Assembly: GCA_943736015.1 (NCBI GenBank)
Contig: OX031061.1
Span: forward strand, 63,308,192-63,372,191
Length of the DNA: 64,000 nt
Direction: 5' to 3'
Origin: Tridacna crocea
Lineage: Eukaryota; Mollusca; Bivalvia; Cardiida; Cardiidae
The translations under genes and the position numbers were made by a program. Below, one piece after another: positions 32,201 to 44,200 of the stretch (position 1 is its first letter; every line of letters begins with the position of its first letter). The notes under the pieces are model-generated. The model saw only the letters and a list, made by a program, of their open reading frames with translations. It was not told where the DNA came from and did not search any database.

Positions 32201-35200
32201 GGGTAAATAATGTCAGTGCAAAAGTAAAGTGTATGTGAAAAATCATATATCATAGATTTGTTTATTAACAACCTGTTTCTAAAAAATAAGCACAACGGAA
32301 AAAACAGTAAATATTCCTCATGCGTCTAGAATATTCTGAAAACAGGTCAGTGTATATCCTCTCAATATAACACTCCCCCTCCTAACGAAAAATAAGGTTT
32401 TAAAAATTGAAACTTTTTTGTTAGCATGTAAACCATGCCTTTACACTTAACTGTACATAAAAATACATTAAACATAAAGACAAATGTTAATTATTTACTT
32501 GTTAGAGTCTAGACAAAACATCAGGGATAATATTATCCCTACCTTTTATGTGTCTGATATATATTCTTGTAAAAACAGACTCCACCGTAGTAAACGTTGA
32601 TTCGGCTTATTTTATGGATAAAAATATGAAGATTATGATCACTATATATAATGATTGGTGCATGAGAAAGCGACATATATATCTCGAAGTGCTGAAGAGC
32701 AAGAATAAGAGATAAGCACTCTTTTCCTATTGTTGAGAAGTTTTTCTGGTGTTTGTTTAACTTTTCAGAAAAATAACTAACTGAATGATCTACACCATTA
32801 CAATCGTCTTGAAGTAAAACACCACCTGCACCAGTATCACTAGCATCTACTGCAAGCTTAAACTCTTGTCTAAAAGCTAAAAGAACTGGTTCACAATTTA
32901 GCATGGCTTTTACTTTATCAAAAGCTTTTTTTACAATCACCATTCCATATATGTTTTGCGTTTGCTGAGAAGACTTGTCAGTGGCTAAGCAATGATAGAA
33001 AAAATACCACAGAATTTCCTGTAGTAACCAGTCATACCAAGAAATCTCATAAGTTGTCTTTTGCATGTAGATACAGGAAAATCAGAAATAGCTTTTACTT
33101 TAGCTTCTACAGGTTTTGCCTATCTATGTCCAACAACATGACCCAAATATGTCAAACTAGCATGACAAAATTCACCTTTAACAAGATAAATGGTTAATTT
33201 GGCTTTAGTCGGTCTGTAAAAAACAATATGATAGTCTTTAGATGCTCATTCCAATCATTGCTGTGAATGATGACGTGATCAATGTAGGCCCTGCAGTCGT
33301 CAAATCCAAATATTATCAAGTTGATAAGACGTTGAAATGCTGCCGGCGAGATTTTTTATTCCAAAAGGCATTACTTTACTAATTAAGCCCATCTGGACTA
33401 ACAAATGCAGAAATCTCTTTAGCTCTTACAGAGACAGGAATTTGCCAAAATCCTTTCAGAAAATCAAATTTGGTAACATATTTAGCATTACCAATATTGT
33501 CAATGCAATCATTTACTCTTGGCACTGGAAACGAAACAGTCTTGGCCACAGATTTAACTTTTCTATAGTCAGTGCACATACGAAAAATTTCATTTGGCTT
33601 TGGTACAAGAGTACATGGAGAACTAAATGATAAAAAAATTTGTGATAAGTTTTAATAATACCTAAATTACCTGACATATGTGTCTCACGAGCCTAGCTGA
33701 TTATTTCTGATCTATAAGATTTAGGAATGACAACTTGATGATTGACATCATCAACAGAGACTTCAGGAGGGCACCACTTTCCCATTAATATTCCATTTTT
33801 TTATATTAAAAATCAGACAGGTTCCCGTGAAGGATCAGCTTTACTAACAGCTTTTGAAATAAAGGTGCTCTTTTTGGATCAAAGTGTTGGTCTTCACGTA
33901 GTTCTTACATTTACCTTGTATCATGGCCTTCAATAACTAAACGTGAAGTTGCGCAATCCAATTCTAATGAATTATGTTTAGAATTGGTTTGACTTTCAGA
34001 CGGATTTTTAGAAATGGATCTGTTCATTTCCTTTTGAAATAAATGACCCAACAAAGAATAAGATAAGTCAATATCAGGCTGATTTTCAGTGGGATGGCTT
34101 TCTTTGCCATAGCTCTAGTAACTGCAGATGAAGGGTAAAGGTCAGGAATCTCTTCCTCAATCGGATCGGGTGATTGATCCATGCAAGGTGTGTTAGTACA
34201 AGTGGATCAACAATCGCCTGATCTCCGGCTAAATCATTGCCTACTAACAAATGTAACTAGACCATTAATTAAGTCTGAAGACAAATAAATGATGCGTAAC
34301 GTTAACAAATCCACATTCTACACCCTGAATAAGGACACTTGTTCATAAAGAAGTCGTCTCAGAAAAAGGCAGGACATTTGCTACAATCACGTATCTAGTG
34401 ATAGACTGGGCAAAATCACCTTTTAGTGACACAAAACCATCTGATAAGAATGGTTTATAAAATTCCCTAACAGTATCAGTCTCAGGGGTTTTGACCTACA
34501 CAAAGTTTTTTGTTTAAAAAAAACTGAGGTGTAGACTTCAATGAAGTAAGGCCTGTAGACTTCAGACATTCTTGTTTTACCTGTTTTCTTTTTAAAACAG
34601 TACATTTATAGATAATATGATCAGGCTCTTGGCAATAATTACAGGCCAGATAAGGGATTTGACATTTAGCTTCATAAAGAAACTTGAGTTTGGGACTATT
34701 TTGATTGGAATTGTCGTTAAATTGGTTAAAATTTGGTTTAGGACCAGTAGATGAATAAAAAGGTTTCCAAGGGTTTGATCTATTCATGAAAGTGACCTTA
34801 TGCGTCAAGGCGAAGATGTCTGCTAGCAGCTTCTTCTAAAGGTTCAACTTTTTCTCGGCTTAGAAAATTTTCTATATCTAAATCAATGCACAGATTTAAT
34901 TTTCTACTAATAGAAGTTGTCTAAGTTTTCCATGATCTGAACCTATTTTCTTTGAATGGCACTACCTATCAAATAATTGTTCTTTAACTAGTGCTAGCAA
35001 AATCAACATAGGTATGAGCTTTTTCTTTTCTGCAATACCTATTTTTTTATCTATATGTTTTAGGTACGAATTCATGAACCATTAGAATCAATTCTTTAAT
35101 ACTATCATAATTAGAGAGCTGTTCATTGATTAGTTGCAAAAAAATATCGCGAGCCTTTCCAGCTACAGAGCTTTGCAAGAGTGAGGTACAGTGTTCTTTT

Positions 35201-38200
35201 GGCCGTTTCAAATCTTTCAAAATCTGAAAAGTATTAATCTTATTAACTTTTTGTTCTAGAAATGGCAGAAGAAGTCTGAGGTGTTTTGATATCAAAATCA
35301 TTACTCATATGCAAAGATAGTTTTCCTTTATTTTCTAATTCTAATTCTTTCAATCTCACCTGAAACTGCATTTCCTTCTCTCTTTCATCTAATTCGGCAT
35401 GCATCTTTTTTAACTCTGACTTTAATTCTAGTTCTTTTTCTTTCATCCTTTCTTCCTGCTCTAATATTTTCAATCTCTCTTCTTTTTCCATTTACAGTTT
35501 TTAATTTTCTAACTCAGCATTACTTTTAATGTCTGTCTGAGACACATGAATAGGAGACATAGTAGACAAGTCAAGTATTTCTTCGTCAACTGAAAACTGA
35601 GCAATGGTATTTTGAATTTAATGTTTTAACATAGTACATTTAATGGCAGTCAGTTTATAATGAGAAGCAAGATCTGACAAATCAGACCTTTTTGCCAAAA
35701 TCAACAACTCCTGTGAAGGTTCAGCAATAATTTTTTCAAGATCAAAAGACGTGACTGCTTTTTGCTGGTTCAGTAGAATGAAATTCAACTTCTATTTTTT
35801 TATCATTATTTATTATCTAATAGACTTTAACACTGTTACAAGTTAAAATGATTTAAAAATGACTAAATGATCAGATTCCGGACGAGCACCCGATTTCCGT
35901 TACGAGCCAAGTGTAACGAGAAAGAAATCCAGCAACAAGCCTTCAATAATTAACAATATTTATTAATGAACAGAGACAAAAAGGTACAGTAAGAGTTAAG
36001 TTTGACTGAAATTTTGACAATTTTTAATCCTAGAACACAAAATAGAATTGGTTCCTCAAAATTAAGAATTAGGTTTAAACTACAAAAAGCATGAAATTCC
36101 TGGTTCCTAAAACCTAAATTAACCTTACTTTTAACTTTCAAATAGATATGAGCAACCTATATAAAAAGTGAACAATTCCAACTTACAGATCTGTATTCCA
36201 GTTTAAATCCAACACGTTTCGATAACTTTGTATCCTCCAAGCCACAAGTCTAAGTTCAAGTCCCCAAAAATCACTAAGTAAGTCACCCCTATTTATATCA
36301 GCTTTGAAAATCATAGAGTGGTCTTTTCTAGAAAGATGACATTATGGATTGGTAAACAGCTTGTTTACTAACAACTAGTTTCTAAAGATAACCACAGTGG
36401 GGAAAAAAAATAAATGTTCCTCGTTTTTCTAGAATATTCTTGTAACCTTCTGCAATTTTGACCCGGTATGGATTCGAAGGTTAAAGGGTGTTGGGTGTTT
36501 GGTCCGGAATTTGGGGAAATGGGGGAAATGATGAACTTAATACGTCAGATCTCAAGAGTGTATTTCTCCATGTAACATCTATGTTTTTTTTACAATCTGA
36601 AAATAAAATAATACAACAGACTTAGCACAGTCCTTCTACGCAGTATTTCAATAAAACAAGTCAATCAATCGATAAAACAGCATTTACAAAATCTAGTGCA
36701 TCTTACCAATTTTAGGAACTGACTGTAGATCTACACAAAAGGCCAATCTCTCCGTGCGTAGTGTTACCTGTAAAACAATGCAAATTAATTAAAAACATGC
36801 AAACAAAATGTTAGGTTCAGGCAGTGACGGGCGGGTAAGCTAAGGCCGCGGAAACCGACTACATTTCACAAAACGTTGTCAAACTTCTTTAAATTCAATG
36901 GACCTTCGCGAAAACGACATACAGACATTTTCAACACACTAAAAGGAATGTACGAACGCTGCTACAAACCAAATCAAGATTTCCGCCAAAAAATAAATAA
37001 CTTCGCAACTCATGCGATGTGGACTTCTGTTTCAAACAAAAGACAAACAAAGACAGTCACATGACACGAACCCGCGCAAAATGTAATACATGTACTTAAG
37101 AAAACAGAATGATAAAACCCGGTATATATAGTCCGGTTACACACTTCCCCTCTTTCTGAAATGACGTCCCGTCATTGTCCAGAGTCTTTTGTCAGTCATT
37201 ACTAACTAACTAACTTAACTAAACTATGTGCTGCAAAAAATACATTTGAGAAAAATATGTACAACGCTTTATAGAAAACAATGATAAAAGACATATTATA
37301 GACGATAACCTGCAAACAGATAGATTGTTACATGTAACGTACATCTCGTTATACCTCACAACATCTTTTCTAAGTCTTATACCTGACAACATACTATGTA
37401 TGCATGTTGACTAATACCCTTAATTCAACTTCTTTCCCACGTCTCAGAAATTGCGTCCTCGCAAAAGCATCTCTATGTAGAATCGAATCGCAGGTAGGAA
37501 AATCTGAAAGAGAAAAAATAAAAGCATGAAGAACATCTGGTAAGTCTATGACGGTAAGTATAAAAACCACTACATAAATTCAATTCATAATTGCTTTTAA
37601 AATTTTATGCGCACTTTCCGAATCCATATTACTTAATACCCCTGATTTAAGTAATTCATCCAAAGCTTTTACCTTATTGTCTATTGGGCGTGGACTGATC
37701 CAGTGTGCTACCACATCTCCATATCTGTCCGGCGGTTTCTTTTGTCTCGTAGACCGTCTTGGAGCAGGTACAGGTAAGTTGTTATTCAAATCATTTCCAC
37801 TGTTGTTGGTACTTTCATCAGGTAAGTTTTCTTTTTCTTCTGTCATCTTTTCAGGTTCTACTGTTTGAGGAATCCTTTTAGTGATGTTCGTCTGTTGAGT
37901 ATGTAACTCATCAGCTTTATGTAACTCTATATCTTCACTTTCTTCTTCTCTTCTCTGTTCCTCAACTTGTTCTACAATTTCTTCTTCCTGTAACTCTTTT
38001 TCTTCTCTATCTTCTTTCTCTTCGGCATCTTCTGTCGGAATTTCAGTCTGAATTTCCTTTGCCTCTTTTCTCCGAACATCTGGCTGTGTGATGAAAACAC
38101 GGGCGTCCCCATGGTGAAGTGTGCCTATAGCACTTCCTTCCTCATCACTGTCAGATACTTCATGCATGACGTCATGACTTTTCTCTTCGCTGTCTATCTC

Positions 38201-41200
38201 TTCTGCAGCGTTTTCCGTTGTTACATTTTCCTCTTCAATAATTAACTCTTCTTCATCATTATCTTCTTCTTCGGTTCCTTCTATCTTAAATAGAAGGTTT
38301 CTGTGTAAAACCTTTTCAGTTCCTGATGACTTTGACCTTATCTTGAAAACGGGTATTTCTGTTCTAGGTTGATCTATGACAACGTATGTTTCATCCTCAA
38401 ATCGATCACTTATTTTATGTTTGCCATCAAACGCTACTCTTTTGACGAGAACTTTGTCACCAATTGTGAGTTTTACTGCTTTTGCCTTTCTGTCATAGTA
38501 TCTTTTCTGTTTTCTCTTCGCATTGTCAGTGTGTTGTTCAACGACTTGTCTTGTCTTTTCGATCCGATCTTTGAGGTCTGCTACAAACTCTCTAGTTGTT
38601 TTATTGGTTATCTCCTCTGTGACTTTTTCGAACTGTACATCAATGGGAAGCTTTGGTTTACGGCCAAACATCAGCTCATATGGAGAGAATTTTGTAGAAT
38701 CATGTGGTGTACTATTATAGTAGAATACCAGTGAAGCTATGTATTTTTTCCAATCCTGTTTTTTCTCGTTTTCCAAAGTTCCTAACATGTCCAATAAAGT
38801 TCTGTTGAATCTTTCTGGTCCGGCATTTCCTTGAGGGTGGTAAGGTGTAGTATGGGTCTTCTTCATATTTGTTATCCGACAAAGTTCTTTGACTATTTCA
38901 CTTTCAAAGTTGACACCTTGGTCCGAATGAAGTCTGGTTGGTATTCCATAGTTTACTATAAAACTGTTGTAAAAGGCCTCTGCGGTAGTTTTAGCTGTCT
39001 GGTTCTTTGTAGGAACTGCCAGAGCATACTTGGTAAAATGATCTGTAATGACCAGTACATTTGATATCCCGCCTTTTGAAGGTTCTAGTGTTAAATAATC
39101 CATGCAAACTAGTTCCAAGGGATATGTTGTATGAATATTCACTAGAGGAGCTCTTTCGTTTGTAGATGACTTTCTTCTCATACAACGGTCACATTTGTTG
39201 ATCCAGTTTTCTATATCTGTACTCATTCCAGGCCAATAAAAACGTTCTCTCGCAAGTTTCAATGTTCTCTCTTTTCCTGGATGCCCAACATCGTTGTGTA
39301 ATCCGCGAAGAACCTCTTCCTTATATTTTGTTGGTAAAACTAATTGCTCTGTCTCTTGTTCTTCGTCTTTGATCTTTCTATATAAAACATCTCTTTTCAT
39401 GTAAAAGTTCTTATACTGTTTCTTCATAGATAAGTCCTCTTTGCTGACTACGTTCTTTGGTACTGTTTGATCGATTACAGCAATTCTCCATTTCTCAATA
39501 ACTCTATCTTCTCTCTGGGCTCTTCTAACTTCTCTTAGTTCTTTCTGTGCCATAGTTTGTCCAGGTGCTTCCAAAACTTCCGTGATATTGATATTGCAAC
39601 AAGGGAGAGTTTCAATGAAGGATTGTATAACTGGACAGCACAGTGCTTTTACAGTCTCATTATCGATCTTCACTAGTGATTTGTTGTCTTCTGATTTCAC
39701 TTTCTCATGAGGATATCTACTCATAATGTCTGCATCAGTATTCTTCATTCCAGGCCGGTAGAATATCTCAAATTTGTACTCTCCAAGAGCAGATGCCCAT
39801 CTGTGGCCTGTCGCGTCTAGCTTTGCACTCGTCAAGATGTATGTTAGAGGATTATTATCGGTAAGAACTGTAAATTCATTCAATCTTAAGTAGTCAGAAA
39901 ACTTTTCTGTTACTGCCCATTTCAATGCGAGGAACTCTAGTTTGAATGCGCTGTAGTTCTTTTCAGACTTGGTTAGTGCTCTGCTTGCGTAAGCTATCAC
40001 TCTTTTTTTATCGTCCTGATTTTGATAAAGAACTGCTCCCAGTCCTTTTGTCGATGCATCCACGTGAAGCTCGAACTTAACAGTAAAATCCGGGTAGGCC
40101 AGCACTGGTGGTGAGGTTAAAATACTCTTCAAGTTGTCAAATAGTGCTTGCTCCTTTTCAGTCCATCTAAATTCTTCTTCTTTTCTCTTTTGTCCCTTCT
40201 TTTTTGAAGTTGGAGGTAACATATCTGCAAGAGGTCTCGTTATTTTACCAAAGTCCTTGATAAATCTTCTGTAATATCCTGCAAAGGCAAGAAACGATCT
40301 TAAGTCATCTGAATTTGAAGGTGGGGGCCAGTTCTTGATTTTTTCTATCTTTGATGGATCGGTTTCGATTCCTTCCGAACTCACGACATGTCCTAAAAAG
40401 TTGACTCTCTCCTTTATAAAGATACATTTCTTTGCCGACAACTTAAGGTTACACTCAGCCAATCTGGTTAATATCAAATCTAGTCGATATAGATGTTCCT
40501 CAAAAGTTTCAGCAAAAACTATTAGATCGTCCAGATAAATTACGCAAATGGTCATATTGTACTCTCCTAAGCACTCCTCCATCAGTCTTTGATATGTTGC
40601 TGGTGAATTAGACAATCCAAAAGGCATCCGATTATATTCGAAAAAACCCAAAGGACCAACTGTAAAGGCAGTTCTTTCTTTATGTTCTTCATCTATTTCG
40701 ACTTGATGGTATCCCGACTTCATATCAATCGTGCTAAAAAATTTGCTTCCTTTAAGAATGTCGAAGATTTCCTCAATTCTTGGGAGTGCATATGCATCTT
40801 TCACTGTTTTGCTGTTTAGTGATCTGTAATCAACACATAATCTGAGTGAACCATTCTTTTTTCTAACTAGCACGATGTTGCTTGCCCACGGCGATTTCGA
40901 CTTTCGTATTATGCCTGCAGATAGAAGTTGCTCTAGATGTTGTCTCACTTCTTCAATCATCATAGGTGGGATGCGCCGGTGTCTCTGTTTGAATGGTGCT
41001 TCTTTACCTGGACAGAGATCAATTCTATGCTTTATAAGCTCACAGTGTCCAATATCTTCTTCATCCTTTGAAAATATGTCGATATGCTTGAGCAGTAAGT
41101 TCTTCAATTTGGCCTTCTTCTCTTCGCTTAAAAGACTGTTTTCATCTAGATTCATTTCATCAATTATGTCTGCTCCAGGCTTATCATCTGCTAAATTGTC

Positions 41201-44200
41201 AAAAACATCCTGAGTCACACTGACTGGCTGTAATTCACAAATAATTGTCTTTGGAGCTATTGTAACAGTATTTGCAGTCAGATTAGACAGGTTCACAGTT
41301 ACTTCATTTCTCTTACCATTTTCAAATCTAATGACTGCTGGTGTAACATCAATATATTTTGGAATTCCACTTTCAGGTGATTCTTGAATTATAGCAGTGG
41401 TTGTTGGATGATTTAATTCTCTATCTGTACATCCTTTAATTGTTACTGACTGGTTTGGTTTCAGTAGAATCTTTTCTTGCTCTGCACACCTTATAACTGC
41501 TATAGTGTTTTTATTTCTTTTCAGCTCTCTGTCTCTGATCACAATAGATCTAAAACACAAGTACCACGGTGTGAAAAGATCAGCTTTCTGCAGAAATTTT
41601 TCACCAAAATGTTCCTTACAGTCAGAAAGAAAGTCATGAAGTATATTTGTTCCAAGGATGACAGGTGTTGTCTTTGAATATGGTGTGTCTGGTACTACAA
41701 GCAGTATGCAAGGTTTTGAACTTGATTCGGGTAGTCCAGATGTCACTTGTACATCTGCCTCAATATATCCATGATATGGTAACTGGCTACCATCTGCACA
41801 TTCTATATTCAAAAGTTCACCAATAGCTTGAACAGGGATTCCTTCTAGATGTTTATCAACAAATTCCTGGGCAATGACACTAACACAACTTCCAGTGTCT
41901 AGTAAAGCTCTCGTCTTTGCTCCATTGACTTCAATATCTGCCTCATTTACAGTTCCAATCAATTTGGGATCTCCTATGTTGTAGCTCACATTTGATCCCA
42001 CAATGTGAGCATTTACGCGTTTGGGCAATTATTTTGTTTGTGTCCTGGTTGCTGACAGTTATAACAAATTATGTTGCTAGTAACTGAAGGGCAATCTCTT
42101 CTTAAATGACCTTTTTCATTACAGGACCAGCAGGTAGGTTGAAATGTCTGATTACTAATTGGTCTCTGTGGCCTATAATCACCTCTGCCTCTTCCTCTGT
42201 ATCCTCGACTTCTACCTCTAAATCCTCTTCCTCTTCCTCTTTGACTATATCCTTGAGTCTGTTTTGTCTGCTCCTCCTTCTCCTTCTCTAGCTTTCCTAT
42301 TCTCTCATTTAGTTGTTTTAAAAGCTCTTTCATCTCTGTCATATCTTTATTCTGTGTCATGCTGTCCACATTCACTGTTGCTTTGCAAGTGCTTTTCAGG
42401 TTTTCACTTATGCTGGACTCCAATTTCCGTATCTCTCTTTTAAAGTCGTCATAGTTTGAAATTTTGTCAAACTGATACATGGACATAAGTTTTATCTCCC
42501 TTTTTAGTCCTGCATGAAACACTTCCTTCAATACATTTACATCACTTCTTCTCAGTGCCTGTAGATGAATTGCTTGATCAAAGATCTCTTCTAATCTGGA
42601 TGCATAGACGGTCACTGACTCATCATCCTTTTGTTGACAGCTGTAAAATTTTTTCATCACCATTTCACGTGATTCGACAGAGCCATAATCACTGTCAAAC
42701 TTTTGTAAAACATCTGTGATTGAAATGTGAGGTCCAAGTCGCCTTATCTTATCTCCTGCTTTCCCTTTGCAAGCTCTCCTTACTCCAAGTAAAATCTGCT
42801 CCCGAGTGAAAACTTTGTCACACAACAATGCCTCTATTTCATACTTGAAGGCATCCCAAGTCACTTCTCCTTTCCCTTCCTCTCCATAAAACTGTGACAG
42901 TTTCGGGTATTGATAGTTTCCTTGTCTAACTGAACTATCCATTTTGAACTCCTCAGGATCAGTTTTCACCCCACTGAAAGCATGTAATAGTGCAGTTACG
43001 TCCTCTACTGAACCAATCTTTGGTTTTATACCTAATAAGTGAAGGGCCTCTAATAATTTTTGTTCATCTTCTGATATTCCAGAAGCAACTTCAAATTCCT
43101 CTTTTCCTCCTTCTGCCATGTTTTGAATATTTTTTTTTTTTTCACTTCAAGATTGAATAAAACAATCTGCCTGTCCAGTGAACACTATTTCAATCTACAA
43201 CACTTTTGATCAACACTGTATGATCAATAGAATAACCGCTAATCTTTGCTTTCTATTGGTTATACATATTACTTCAAGATTAATTTATAATCTGCCTGTC
43301 TAGTGAACAAAATTTAAATTTCACTTCAAGATTACTAAATAATCTGCCTGTCCAGTGAATAAATGGTGTACATATCACTTCAAGATTAATTTATAATCTG
43401 CCTGTCTAGTGAATAAATGGTGTACATATCACTTCAAGATTAATTTATAATCTGCCTGTCTAGTGAACCAAATTTAAATTTCACTTCAAGATTATCATGT
43501 AATCTGCCTGTCCAGTGAATGAATAGTGAATCGCAGCACTATTAAACACGATTATATATTGAAAAATAAACACAATCCTCTCTGTGCAGTGTAGAAAATA
43601 ATGGTATACAGAACTTTTGATTACACCCTGTATTAGAAAGCACAGCTCGCTCTGTAGTATCTGAGCTAGTTTCAGAACAATTGATCAAACCCTGTAGTTA
43701 TATTGATCAATCACAGTCCTATCTGCAGCAACTAGGTGAATACACATTTGATCACACCCTGTAATGAGTTAGGTAACTCCAGCAAATAATTTACAGCAAG
43801 TAAATTACGCAACTTATGAACACACACTGTATTACGTTGATAACTTAGCAATCATTGATGAAGTCATTTAGCATACACTGTACCATATATTTTATTTCAT
43901 AGCTTTTGGTCTACCCTGTACATAAATATGGTGACAAATAACGGAAAAAATCACAACATGGAAATATTTTATACAAATTTTGGCATCACCCTTTAAATAA
44001 GTTGAAAATATCACCTTTATTTTTGTTAACTAGGTTATATCAACACACTTTTGTTAACACCCTGTAAAATAAGGTTGATTAAACACAAAGCTTACATGTA
44101 TAACAATGGCATGAACATATATTTTAATTATGAGCAATGATATAAACAAATTTTTGTATTGAAAAGCTAGTACATATGAAGACACCCTGTATACATCAAT

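Noticed and set aside
36876..37064. 62-codon ORF on the plus strand, repeated exactly at 46369-46557
   Set aside because: It lies inside the two Ret3 LTRs, antisense to the element, and shows no motif; its repetition is due to LTR identity.
37677..42291. Plus-strand ORFs of 60-120 codons across gag-pol
   Set aside because: Antisense shadows of the Ret3 coding frames with no motif of their own.
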